Of a stretch of 64,000 nt of DNA, positions 53,747 to 62,840 are shown piece after piece; position 1 is the first letter of the stretch, and each line of letters begins with the position of its first letter. The DNA is from CAVZXS01 sp963779325 (GTDB taxonomy: Bacteria > Bacteroidota > Bacteroidia > Chitinophagales > Chitinophagaceae). The notes under the pieces were generated by a model that worked only from the letters and a program-made list of their open reading frames with translations, did not search any database and was not told the origin of the DNA. The stretch spans positions 507,718 through 571,717 of the forward strand of contig CAVZXS010000025.1 in the NCBI GenBank assembly GCA_963779325.1, given 5' to 3'. Made by a program: the position numbers and the translations under genes.

Positions 53747-54397
53747 TCAATCGACCAAATTATTCTTCACCGCGAAAAAAACCAGGCCCGCTGTATTCTT
53801 ACTGCCGAAACGCTCCATCAGCCTGTCTTTAATGGCTTCTACGGTGCGGGGACTGATTTCCATTTTCTGCGCTATTTCCGCTGCGGTAAATTCCATACAT
53901 ATAAAACGGATCACATCTCTTTCTTTATCGTTCAGCGTTACTTCGTTGTTGAGCGAGGGAACCACTTTGGCTCTTGCATGCGAACGCTTTAATAAAATAC
54001 GGTTGACGAAGGTATTGAGGTAATAGCCTTTTTCATGTACATCCATAATGGCACGGCGTATTTCCTGCGGTTCCGAATTTTTCAGTAAGTAGGAATTGGC
54101 GCCATTCTCCATCATATGAAAAACAAAACGCTCATCCTCGTACATACTCAGTACGATTACTTTTATAGAAGGAAAATTTTTGCTGACCAATCTTGTAGCC
54201 TCTATACCATCCTTGCCGGGCATACGCAAATCCATCAGCACTACATCGGGTTGTGCTTCTTCCAAACCGGCAAGCAGTTCGTCGCCGTTCTCGGCTTCCA
54301 GTACAAATTTTAAATTGGCAAAAGGCCGCAAAGAAAGGATAACGCCCTTGCGGAATATTTTGTGGTCGTCAGCTATGGCAACTTTTATTACATTCAT
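53747..54397 (-). CDS. NarL/LuxR-type response regulator (locus 1)
   Basis: 216 residues. Receiver domain with phosphoacceptor D56 (VVLMDLRMPG) and acidic pocket ADDHK; C-terminal LuxR-type helix-turn-helix (EVTLNDKERDVIRFICMEFTAAEIAQKMEISPRTVEAIKDRLMERF). It lies downstream of its likely kinase on the same strand, separated by a 218-base gap holding an inverted-repeat element. A second similar module is at 56818-59530. Confidence 0.9.
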   Translation of the reverse strand: MNVIKVAIADDHKIFRKGVILSLRPFANLKFVLEAENGDELLAGLEEAQPDVVLMDLRMPGKDGIEATRLVSKNFPSIKVIVLSMYEDERFVFHMMENGANSYLLKNSEPQEIRRAIMDVHEKGYYLNTFVNRILLKRSHARAKVVPSLNNEVTLNDKERDVIRFICMEFTAAEIAQKMEISPRTVEAIKDRLMERFGSKNTAGLVFFAVKNNLVD

Positions 54398-54487
54398 GGT
54401 TATTCAGATATTATAGGGTGTTTCAGTAAAGTTAGTTAAAATATATCACCTAAGACGCCCCCTTCCCCTAAAGGACGAATCAAATTT

Positions 54488-54593
54488 GCCCCCATCCCCT
54501 AAAGGGGTGTTCGGTTTTTAAAGTTTGATAATATCTATCGTCTCAGAAATTATCAATTTTAAACTTTAATACTCCCCTTTAGGGGATGGGGGC
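54488..54593. repeat. Inverted-repeat element between the regulator and kinase of locus 1
   Basis: A perfect 20-bp inverted repeat GCCCCCATCCCCTAAAGGGG (54488-54507, complement at 54574-54593) encloses about 66 bases that include a further imperfect stem (TTTAAAGTTTGATAAT ... ATTATCAATTTTAAACTTT). It may attenuate expression of the regulator relative to the kinase. Confidence 0.6.
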
Positions 54594-54615
54594 GTCGTTG
54601 TGGGCGTCGTGGCTT

Positions 54616-55437
54616 TTAAAACTCAACATCTTTATCTATTTCAATAGTTGTCTTATAATAAGTTTGCGAAACATCTTTATCAAACGTAATATTTCCTTTT
54701 AATAAATTAATACGGCTGGTAATATTTTTAAGACCCAGTCCCACATTGCCTTTGTTCAGTTTTTCAAAATCGGACTGAACAATACCGCGGCCGTCGTGGT
54801 GAATGCGCAGGTAAAACTTACCGTTCATGATATTTTGGGTAAAATGAATAAAGCTGCTGCCGCTGTGTTTCAGTATATTATTCAGCAGTTCCTGTGCTAT
54901 ACGAAAGATCACTAATTCCTTATCGGGTTTCAAGCGATCGCGGTAATCATGAAAACGGCAACTGGCATTAATAACACCGCTGCCGGTTATTTTCTGGCAC
55001 AGATCGTTGATGGCGCTTTCCAAACCGAAGTTTTTGAGCGTAGGCGGCATCAGGCTGTGACTGATATTGCGCACCAATTGTATGGTATCGTCCAATATTT
55101 GGCGGGCCTGGTAAATGCTTTGCAGTTGGGTGGCCTTGTCCTGGTTTACTAAGTTTTCGGTAAGGTACAGGCGGCAGGTAGCCAGCAGCGGGCCGGCGTC
55201 ATCGTGCAGGTCGGCGGCCAGGCGCTGGCGTTCTTCCTCCTGCATTTTTATACTGGCATCCAGCATCATTTTTTGCTGGTCTATCTCCATTTGTTTAATG
55301 GTAAGGTTCAGGCTGTTGGTTTTGCGCTGGTGAAAAACCAAAAAGAAAATGATGCCGCCTACCAGTAAGCACATACCGATGGTACCTAATATAAGTACAA
55401 CGGTGGTATTGGCTCCTGATAATTGTAAAAAAAACAT
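54616..55437 (-). CDS. NarX/LiaS-type sensor histidine kinase (locus 1)
   Basis: 273 residues. One N-terminal transmembrane segment (VVLILGTIGMCLLVGGIIFFLVF, residues 13-35), a short linker, then HisKA_3 with phosphoaccepting H78 (RLAADLHDDAGPLLATCRLYL) and an HATPase domain (FRIAQELLNNILKHSG; HDGRGI; GLGLKNITSRINLLKG). There is no sensory domain of its own; the membrane-protein gene upstream may provide sensing. It is paralogous to the kinase at 58711-59530, of the same length when that is repaired. Confidence 0.88.
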   Translation of the reverse strand: MFFLQLSGANTTVVLILGTIGMCLLVGGIIFFLVFHQRKTNSLNLTIKQMEIDQQKMMLDASIKMQEEERQRLAADLHDDAGPLLATCRLYLTENLVNQDKATQLQSIYQARQILDDTIQLVRNISHSLMPPTLKNFGLESAINDLCQKITGSGVINASCRFHDYRDRLKPDKELVIFRIAQELLNNILKHSGSSFIHFTQNIMNGKFYLRIHHDGRGIVQSDFEKLNKGNVGLGLKNITSRINLLKGNITFDKDVSQTYYKTTIEIDKDVEF

Positions 55438-55495
55438 AATGTTGGGTGGTGGTAGGGTGGTTTAGTGGCGGTTATTTATTTAAGTCAAGATCGGG

Positions 55496-56156
55496 CTAAT
55501 TTTTGCTCCGGTTTTCAATATTTTTTTTTGCATAAACAATAACTGCAATGGCAAAGAGAATATTTTTTATAATATCAAAAATATAGGAAATGAACCAATA
55601 TTTTTCTCTGTTGCGTTTCAGAAAGATTGTTTGCCAGAATATAAAAAAAGAATGAACTGGCAAGTAGAAGATAATCCCTGTAATGATCCAAAAAAAATAA
55701 TTTTTACTAATAGTTTGCGAATGCAAAAGTTTTAAAATGTTCATAAAAATAATAAAAAAATATAAATAAATATTAATATAGTTTCCATGCCAATAGGGAT
55801 AGAATCAAACTAGCAAATCAAAGTTGAGTAATAAATAATTTGAAAAAATAAAATAAAAGGGAAGCAATCAGTGATTATTTTTTTTATAATCCTTTTTCAG
55901 ACATTTATTAATAGTAAGTACAGAAAAAAAGAAAAATTCAAAAAAGTAGTATATAAATAATAGAAAAGTTTTCGTATAGCTTTTAGGAACTGATATTTGT
56001 CTAAAATTGTAAGAGAGTAAAACAAATAAAAATTGCATATGAAACTAATAGACGAACAGATATTTGATGCAGAACTTTTTTAGCAAAAAGCAGGATCAAA
56101 AATACCGGCAGCAGGTAAGAGTAAATCAATATATAAAGAAAAAGTTTTTCTATCAT
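55496..56156 (-). pseudogene. Degenerate multi-pass membrane protein upstream of the locus 1 kinase
   Basis: An ATG at 56156 opens MIEKLFLYILIYSYLLPVFLILLFA and runs 51 codons to a stop at 56001. Similar hydrophobic protein then continues in other frames (SYTKTFLLFIYYFFEFFFF to 55868), and the last 82 residues are intact at 55744-55496 (MNILKLLHSQTISKNYFFWIITGIIFYLPVH...). The FWIITGIIFY piece corresponds to FWITTGVFFY of the seven-segment proteins at 59.5-61.7 kb. It reads as a broken gene of the same general type, next to its kinase. Confidence 0.6.
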
Positions 56157-56817
56157 TTTGGATTTTCACCAAATATAGAAAAACTTTTTTCAATATTTTA
56201 GTCTGGAGTCTAAAGTATGTAAATTAACAATATGGCAGAATTAAGATTACTCCATTTCCCACCAAATACTTGCTATATTTTTACCACTTATTTAATAGTT
56301 CTAAATTTTTTCATAAAGTTTTAATTTTAAACAGTTAGCTAATCAGGCTTTCTACTTGGTAAAAATGCTATACCGATGGCGCAAATCTTTTGCATCTCTG
56401 TTTAAGTAAGGCTCAAAAACGGCCAAAAGCCAATACAGCACAGAATTTTAATTTTTTAACAAGATTTTTTACCAGTAGGCAATGGGTATATTTTCTTGTT
56501 TTAAATCGTAAAATTACTGAGTAAAAATAAAGAGTCTGGTTGAGGAAACCTACGATTGGGGATGGTTTATTCACAGATGGGGATAAGTTTCCTATGCAGT
56601 AGGGGTCGGTAGTATATAGTCAGAAGTCGGAAGTCAGAGGTCAGAAAGCAAGAAATAGGCAATGAGCGATAGGCAATAAGCAAAAGCTTGATTATAAACG
56701 AATTGCTATTGATGCGATCTTAGCATCCCGAATTTTGGTTATCGATACTATGAATTTTGGGTTTTAGATTTTTTTCAATTGCTAATTGTTTATTGCCAAT
56801 TGCACATTCCTCCTCCC
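56157..56817. other. AT-rich intergenic region, 660 bp
   Basis: No gene seen. On the minus strand TATATTTG at 56170-56177, 14 bases from the ATG at 56156, fits a -7 element. The part from 56600 to 56700 holds dispersed phrases (agtcagaagtcggaagtcagaggtcag; ataggcaatgagcgataggcaataagc). The rest is unremarkable. Confidence 0.4.
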
Positions 56818-57483
56818 TCAAAACCGCTCTATCCCGTTCTTCATGGCATACATGGCAAGGCCAACCCTGCTTTTTACTTTTACTTTATTAAAAAGCATGT
56901 CTCGCAGGTTGTCCACCGTTCGGGGGCTTAGGCCCATAGTCATAGCTATTTCTTTATAGGTAAGATCGGAGCAGGACAATTTTAAAAATTCCTGCTCCAT
57001 CTCACTCAGCACTTTTTTTTGCAGTGCCATTTCATTATCGGGCCCCACCCGGAAGAGGTTTACTAATTTGCCGGTTGTCCGATGAGAATAATAATAGCCC
57101 GATTGCATTACGGATTGTATGGCGAATTTCAGTTCGGACGGATGTACATCTTTTTTCAAAAAACCTTTTACACCGGCTTTCAGCAATTTTATAAGCGCCA
57201 AATCGGTATCATACATGGTCAGCATCAGCACATTTACTTCCGGGAAATGCTGCAGCAGCCAATCGGCTGTTTCAAAGCCGTCCATTACCGGCATATTCAG
57301 ATCCAGTATTACCACATCGGCTATATGCCCGTCGCTGAAGTGCTGCATCAGTTCGCGGCCATTGCTGCTTTGGTGTATTACTTTGCATTCGTCAAAAGTG
57401 TCTATCAAATTGGCCAATGCATTGCGCAGCAGTACATGGTCATCGGCCAGGGCTACTTTTATTTTGGGGGTTGTTTGTTTCAC
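56818..57483 (-). CDS. NarL/LuxR-type response regulator (locus 2)
   Basis: 221 residues. Receiver with D61 (DVVILDLNMPVMDG) and acidic pocket LADDHV; the LuxR-type HTH is EQEFLKLSCSDLTYKEIAMTMGLSPRTVDNLRDMLFNKV. It corresponds to the kinase at 58711-59530, from which it is now separated by 1.2 kb of repeats and a GIY-YIG gene. It is paralogous to the locus 1 regulator. Confidence 0.9.
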   Translation of the reverse strand: MKQTTPKIKVALADDHVLLRNALANLIDTFDECKVIHQSSNGRELMQHFSDGHIADVVILDLNMPVMDGFETADWLLQHFPEVNVLMLTMYDTDLALIKLLKAGVKGFLKKDVHPSELKFAIQSVMQSGYYYSHRTTGKLVNLFRVGPDNEMALQKKVLSEMEQEFLKLSCSDLTYKEIAMTMGLSPRTVDNLRDMLFNKVKVKSRVGLAMYAMKNGIERF

Positions 57484-57593
57484 TTTGGTTTGTTTTGGGT
57501 TGCTTTATTCATAGTTGTTCTTTATTGTCTTTACTATAATTACGCATTACTCTTTTGTTTCTCATTCAGGTTGTTACTTTGCTTTTATACCTC

Positions 57594-57713
57594 GTTCTGC
57601 TTGTCATGCTGAGGTACGAAGCATCCGGTACGCAGATTCGGCGTAGCAGACCCTTCGCTAGGCTCAGGGTGACAAGCAGCACGAGGTTTTCTGTTTTCGA
57701 TGCTGCTTCACTC
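57594..57713 (+). repeat. Dispersed ~120-bp repeat, copy A
   Basis: Starts TTCTGCTTGTCATGCTGAGG and contains acgaagcatcc, cagacccttcgct, gctcagggtgacaagcagca and ttttcgatgc. Copies B and C follow within 1 kb. Confidence 0.65.
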
Positions 57714-57778
57714 AGTAAGTTTTCTTTTCTCATACTCATATCTCTTCTTTTTCATACTGTTACTTCACTTTCAACCTC

Positions 57779-57900
57779 GTTCTACTTGTCATGCTGAGGT
57801 ACGAAGCATCCAGTACGCAGCCCTGCGTAACAGACCCTTCGCTAAGGCTCAGGGTGACAAGCAGCAAGAGGTTTTTAGTTTCGATACAGGTTCACTCAGA
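57779..57900 (+). repeat. Dispersed ~120-bp repeat, copy B
   Basis: Starts GTTCTACTTGTCATGCTGAGG-like sequence and follows copy A closely, with changes around the central gcagccctgcgt palindrome. A short fragment recurs at 57966-57985. Confidence 0.65.
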
Positions 57901-58013
57901 ATGTTTTTTATTCATCATTTCAACTTTCGCTTATCATTCGATTACTACGCAATCAACTTCTTGCAATTTGTCATGCTGAACATCTGCTACGCCAATCAAA
58001 ATAAAAGAACTTC

Positions 58014-58358
58014 TCACTCATTACTTCTCAAAAACAGTTTAATATTCTCCGGCGGCCATGTACCAAATAATTCTTTATTCAAAAACTTCATCGTCGGGTT
58101 AAACTCTTTAATCAACGCTATTTTCTTTTCTCTCTTCCAGCCTTTTATTTCTTTTTCTCTTGCTATGGCATCATTTACATATTGATGACATTCATAGTAA
58201 AGTAAATAAAAGCAACTGTACCTGCCGGCAAATGTTTCCGGCTTGCCGCGATTTGTATAATGCTCAATGATACGGGTTTCAATGCTGTTGGTTACACCGG
58301 TATAAAGTACTGTCTTTTCGTAATTGGTTATTATATATACGTAATATGAGCGGTTCAT
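58014..58358 (-). CDS. GIY-YIG nuclease-family protein
   Basis: 114 residues, single-domain GIY-YIG: YYVYIITNYEKTVLYTGVTNSIETRIIEHY (the GIY...YIG strands appear as VYI and YTG), with conserved R in the first helix and the C-terminal WKREKKIALIKEFNPT. These small proteins are abundant in Bacteroidota and of unknown function. It is inserted among dispersed repeats between the regulator and kinase of locus 2, suggesting a later arrival. Confidence 0.85.
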   Translation of the reverse strand: MNRSYYVYIITNYEKTVLYTGVTNSIETRIIEHYTNRGKPETFAGRYSCFYLLYYECHQYVNDAIAREKEIKGWKREKKIALIKEFNPTMKFLNKELFGTWPPENIKLFLRSNE

Positions 58359-58447
58359 TATTGTTGTTTCAATTGTTTGGTTTTGTCTACCATCTTCTCA
58401 TTACATTTTCCTCTTTAAAACTATTACTTTCCTATTAACTCTCGTCC

Positions 58448-58590
58448 CTCTGTCATCCTGATCCCGCCACCGGCGGGAGAAGGATCTGTTACGCAGTTCG
58501 GCGTACCAGACCCTTCGTTTCGCTGCGCTCATTCAGCATGACAGTAGCACGAGGTTTTTAGTTTCGATGCAGGTTCAATCAGAACGTTTT
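58448..58590 (+). repeat. Dispersed ~120-bp repeat, copy C (diverged)
   Basis: Keeps cagacccttcg, agcatgacag and acgaggtttttagtttcgatgcagg from copies A and B but has a different left half (ccgccaccggcggg palindrome). It lies in the 352-base gap between the GIY-YIG and kinase genes. Confidence 0.55.
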
Positions 58591-58710
58591 TTTTATTCTT
58601 CATTATGTCTTCAGGCTATTACACTCCTGCATTGTCATCGCTCACACTCACCGCCGAAACATCATCAACCTTTTCGACCGGTTTACCATTCACTACTGAC
58701 TCTTGACCAC

Positions 58711-59530
58711 TCACCTACCCGTGCCTTCCCCTCGCCTTCCCGAATAAGGAATACTCACTACCACTTTGGTACCCTTGCCGGGCGCACTGCTTATAACCAC
58801 CGTACCGTCAAACATGGCGGCTCTTGCATTTATATTTTTTAAACCCGCACCGGTGCGACCATCTGTTTTATCGGTTGCCGCGGTAAAACCAATGCCGTCA
58901 TCGGCTATCGTTACTTCTATATGGTCGAAATTATAATACAACTCCAATTGTACACTGCGGGCCTGCGCATGTTTCAGTATATTATTAAATGATTCCTGTA
59001 CAATACGGAAGATGATCAATTCTTTTTTCGCATCCAGGATAAATCGGTTCGCCGGTTACCCTCATTTCAATGGCGAAAGATTTTAACCCCCCTATATTTT
59101 CAATTTCTTTTTCGATGGCTTTTATCAGGCCCTGGTTGGTGATGATGTCGGAGTCTAAGCTTTTAGAAATATCGCTCAGGTCGGTAATTACTCTGCTCAG
59201 TATAACCAACGATTCATTAATCAGGCTTTCAGCTTCGGCGGTATTGTTCAGCCTTACGGTATGCAGTTTCAGTTTGGCAAGGGTAAGTTCCAGTGTTATA
59301 TTATCATGAATCTCGCGGCTGATATGCTGAAAAGTAGATTCCTGTATTTCTACCTGTGTACTCAGCAGGTTTTTATCGTATGTCAGTTTCAGCGCATCCA
59401 ATGATTGATTAAACACCGCCTGTTTTTTACGATACAAATACAGGATGGTGATAATGAAACTGATCAGTACCAGGATAAGCAGTGTAGAACCTATCAGGAA
59501 TATAACTATGTCGTTAGTTCGGTTTTGCAT
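58711..59530 (-). pseudogene. NarX/LiaS-type sensor histidine kinase (locus 2), +1 frameshift
   Basis: From the ATG at 59530: a transmembrane segment (IFLIGSTLLILVLISFIITILYLY), HisKA_3 with H75 (QHISREIHDNITLELTLAKL), stopping after off-frame residues at 58985. The HATPase half (IFRIVQESFNNILKHAQ; IADDGIGF; GAGLKNINARAAMFDG) continues in the next frame to 58711. Removing one G of GG at 59037-59038 (plus strand) restores IYLDAKKELIIFRIVQ and about 272 residues, matching the 273 of the locus 1 kinase. Its start overlaps the end of the membrane-protein gene by 25 bases. Confidence 0.85.
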
Positions 59531-60234
59531 AAAAAAGCTTTTGATAAAAAAAGAAATGTGATACCGTAGGGTAAGGAAAAAAGAAATGCAATTAATTCAT
59601 TGTAGATATTGATATCTTGATCTTGACTAAATAGTGAATGATAAAATAATAAGGTATTGAAGCAAATGTATAAAAGAAAATACCTGTTGTAATCCAGAAA
59701 GATGGTCTTTGAAATAAGCCTTATAGCGAGAAGGTTTAGAAAAAAGTTCGGCAAAATAAAATAAGCAAGGAATAATTAAAAAAAAAAACTCAATTGCTCC
59801 GAGATAATATATATCACTTATGCCGGGTATCTGAAATATGGAATATGTAAGATTTAGCAAGTGAACGCTAGCTAACAGCTATAAAAATAACCCTGAGATA
59901 TAGATATGCGTTTTTTATCAAATTGTTTTGAAGTACTTGTTGAAAGAAAAAGAAATAAGCTAATAATTCTCCAAGAAACGAAAATGCTATTGGTGATGCG
60001 TAATGAGTAACTAAATTCCTTGTTCTGTTAGATTGGAAAAAATTTGAAGATAATTATTGAATAACAAGAATTGAGATATCTAAAACTGCGTAACAAATAA
60101 AAAATTGCCCAATCTTGTTTTTTCTTTGATAAATAATACCCAATACAATAGCTGATAATTCGCATACAAACATAAAAGGATCACCATAATATTCTTTATG
60201 CCAACTGTGCAAACATTTTCTCCCATCCGCTCAT
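59506..60234 (-). pseudogene. Seven-segment membrane protein, tandem copy 3 (decayed)
   Basis: Begins MSGWEKMF at 60234 and ends KTELTT at 59506, like copies 1 and 2, but at least four frame changes interrupt it: after MSGWEKMFAQLA, after ICYAVLDISILVIQ, after LRVIFIAVS and within the FSKPSRY/ITTG region. All parts are recognisable in sequence order, so the whole copy is present. The end overlaps the kinase start, so this copy was the one translationally coupled to the kinase. Confidence 0.8.
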
Positions 60235-60247
60235 ATTGTTAGTTTGG

Positions 60248-60967
60248 TTATGTTGTTAATTCGGTTTTGAGTGTAAAGGCTTTTGATAAGAAAAGAAATG
60301 TAATGCCATATGGTATAGCGAAAAATATTACATTGAATTCATAGTAATAATGATAATTTGATTTTAATAAATATTCAATAATAAAATAATATGGTATTGA
60401 AATGAATGTATAAAAGAAAATGCCTGTTGTAATCCAAAAAGATGGCCTTTGAAATAAACTTTTAGCAGAGGGTTTAGAAAAAAGCTCGGCAAAATAAAAA
60501 ACACAGGGTACAATTAAAAAAAAGAATTCAATTACTCCGAGATAGTACATATCGATTACCGGTTATTGGTCTGTGAAATGTAAAACAATTCAATAAATAG
60601 CGATACCAGTCAATATATGAAAATAACTCTAAGAGCAGGGATAATTCGTTTTATTAATTTGTTTTGTAATGTAAATTGAAAAAAGAATAAATAAGCTAAT
60701 ATTTCTCCAAGAAATGAAAAGGTTAAGTACATTAATAAATAAAGAATTATTAATTCTTCAAGGCCAGATAAAATACGTAAGATAATTGATTCAAAACAAG
60801 TATTGAAAATATCCATTATGGCATAGCAGATAAAAAACTGCCCCACCTTGTTTTTTCGTTTGATAAATCAGGCCAATGATAATAGCTGTTAATTCACATA
60901 TAAACATAAAAGGCTCATCATAATATCTTCTATGCCAACTTTCAAACATTTTCTCCCATCCGCTCAT
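60248..60967 (-). pseudogene. Seven-segment membrane protein, tandem copy 2 (decayed)
   Basis: Begins MSGWEKMFESWHRRYYDEPFMF at 60967 and ends FTLKTELTT at 60248. Frame changes lie after the first ~45 residues (an A-rich run), near IFIY at 60610 and at the HRPITGN/MYYLG junction near 60550. Between breaks it is close to copy 1. It starts 13 bases after the stop of copy 1. Confidence 0.8.
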
Positions 60968-60980
60968 ATTGTTTGTTTAG

Positions 60981-61697
60981 TTATGTTGTTAATTCGGTTT
61001 TGAGGGTAAAGGCTTTTGATAGAAAAAGAAATGATATGCCAAATGGGAAGGAGAAGAGTAACCACGTTATTTCATCATAGTATTGATATTTTGACTTTAG
61101 TAAATAATCAATGATGAAATACATCGGTATTGAAATAAATGCGTAAAAGAAAACTCCTGTTGTGATCCAAAAAGAGGGTCGTTGAAACAAACCTTTAACT
61201 GAGGGTTTAGAAAAAAGTTCGGCAAAATAAAATAGACATGGTACAATTAAAAAAAGAAGTTCAACAACTCCGAGATAGTACATATCGTTACCTGTTATTG
61301 GTCTGTGTAATACAAATACATTCAGTAAATGAGCTACTACCAGTATAATAAAAATAACTCTCAAAACAGAAATGGATTGTTTTATTAATTTATTTTTTAA
61401 AGTAAGTTCAAAGAAAAAGAAATAAGCTATAATCTCTCCAAGAAACGAAAAGCAGTTTGAAATAAGTAATGAATTATTAAACTCTTTACCGGTAAGGCGA
61501 GAGAAACTACTAAGGTAGATGTCGAAAACGAGAATCAAAATATCTAAGATAGCATAAAAAATAAAAAATTGCCCCACCCGGCTTTTTCGTTGGAAAATGA
61601 GACCGAGGATAATAGCTGTTAGTTCACATACAAACATAAATGGTTCATCGTAATACCTTTCATGCCAGCTTTCAAACATTTTCTCCCATCCGCTCAT
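60981..61697 (-). CDS. Seven-segment membrane protein, tandem copy 1 (intact)
   Basis: 238 residues from the ATG at 61697, chosen because copies 2 and 3 share this MSGWEKM start (the frame extends to 61808). Seven hydrophobic segments: FMFVCELTAIILGLIF, FFIFYAILDILILVF, ISNCFSFLGEIIAYFFFF, RVIFIILVVAHLLNVFVL, YLGVVELLFLIVPCLFYF, SFWITTGVFFYAFISIPMYF and TWLLFSFPFGISFLFLSKAF; C-terminus KTELTT. No recognised domain. Its paralogs lead directly into a histidine kinase, which makes a receptor or sensor role likely by context. Confidence 0.8.
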   Translation of the reverse strand: MSGWEKMFESWHERYYDEPFMFVCELTAIILGLIFQRKSRVGQFFIFYAILDILILVFDIYLSSFSRLTGKEFNNSLLISNCFSFLGEIIAYFFFFELTLKNKLIKQSISVLRVIFIILVVAHLLNVFVLHRPITGNDMYYLGVVELLFLIVPCLFYFAELFSKPSVKGLFQRPSFWITTGVFFYAFISIPMYFIIDYLLKSKYQYYDEITWLLFSFPFGISFLFLSKAFTLKTELTT

Positions 61698-62131
61698 ATT
61701 GTTAGTTTGGTTATGCGCCGAAGCTAATACATAAACCAATACGCCAAACCCGAAAAACCTCATAAAAAAATGGTGTTTTTCCCGGCGGGGTTTGATGAAA
61801 ACAACCAATCTTTGTGGTGTAAAGCTCTTTGAGGCCTGAGGTTTTGCTCATAAAAACCGGTTGTAAACACCGGGCGGCAGTAAGAAAAAAACGTTTTTTA
61901 AATGGACTTTTTCTCACGGTGCGGATGTATGTGGCGGGTAGTTTTGTATCGTTGACAAAATAATACCCGGACAGTTCACAGCCAAAGCGCAAATAGGGTT
62001 AGAGAAAACACTAATCAATTTCTTACGCCCGCCGGAACTGCTACATCTGGATGCATTGTTTGTGTCAGCGGCGGAATAATCTGACACGGCGCCTAATTCC
62101 GGAGGTAGGAGTAAACAAAAAACTTAATAGA
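61698..62131. other. 434-bp non-coding region between divergent genes
   Basis: Divergent spacer between copy 1 (minus) and the lipoprotein gene (plus). Frames here on the minus strand (61711-61992) are low in quality and give no family. CATAACCAAACTAACAAT just before copy 1 resembles the spacer between copies, suggesting that a further copy was once upstream. Confidence 0.4.
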
Positions 62132-62821
62132 ATGAAACATCTCTTTATTAGATTCAATGCGATTTCTTTTTTCGCAATCCTTTTTTTAGTTTTCCTAATC
62201 TCTTGTAAAAAGCTTGAAATTGAAACTTCAAAACAAGTGGAAAACGAAATAGCAAAAGAAACAAGTTCGACATTAAAAAGTAGTAACAAGAAAAGCAAGT
62301 ACAATTCAATAAAAGAAATAATAAATGCGACCGGCAAGTCTAAATTGACAAACTTTATCACAAAATTAAAAACCAAATATAACGCAAGAACAATTGAGCA
62401 ACTTGAAGGTATTCCCAATGACGCATTATTAGAGGAGGAAGCAGCACAAATTCTTCAACCCATGAATTCAGAGATATTAACATATTTATCTGAAACATAT
62501 CCTCAATTTGGATCCACAAGTATGATTGATATTAATGATCCTGATTTTTTTTATTTTGCTATAGTGTATTCCTTGGCAGAACAAAGCGGTTTCATAAACC
62601 CTGCCAATTCAACAAACTTAACCGCTCAAAGGGAAATTCCCGCCTGGATACAATGTGTGGGTGGAGTTTTAGGAGTAACTGCAATTTATGAACTTGTCAG
62701 TGGAGCAGCGACAGCTACTTACAGCTCCACATGGAGTGTTATAAAACGATTAGCGAAACGGTATGCAGGATGGATAGGTGTAGGTTTAGCGTTATGGGAA
62801 ATATCCACCGAATGTTTTTAA
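62132..62821 (+). CDS. Lipoprotein with hydrophobic C-terminal Cys domain, unknown
   Basis: 229 residues from the ATG at 62132. Lipoprotein signal FLVFLISC (Cys at 25). A Lys/Glu-rich, low-complexity segment (30-110) leads to a compact C-terminal domain of about 60 residues (IPAWIQCVGGVLGVTAIYEL ... YAGWIGVGLALWEISTECF) with cysteines at 175 and 228, GVxGVxxxY and GWIGVGLALWE repeats, and glycine-rich hydrophobic helices. The pattern resembles secreted toxin or bacteriocin-type tails and differs from nearby genes. A two-segment membrane protein follows 19 bases on. Function not known. Confidence 0.55.
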   Translation: MKHLFIRFNAISFFAILFLVFLISCKKLEIETSKQVENEIAKETSSTLKSSNKKSKYNSIKEIINATGKSKLTNFITKLKTKYNARTIEQLEGIPNDALLEEEAAQILQPMNSEILTYLSETYPQFGSTSMIDINDPDFFYFAIVYSLAEQSGFINPANSTNLTAQREIPAWIQCVGGVLGVTAIYELVSGAATATYSSTWSVIKRLAKRYAGWIGVGLALWEISTECF

Positions 62822-62840
62822 AAATTTGAATTACTAAATT

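Noticed and set aside
61711..61992. 93-residue minus-strand frame upstream of membrane copy 1
   Set aside because: Low-quality composition, overlaps the shared start region of copy 1 and has no recognisable domain.
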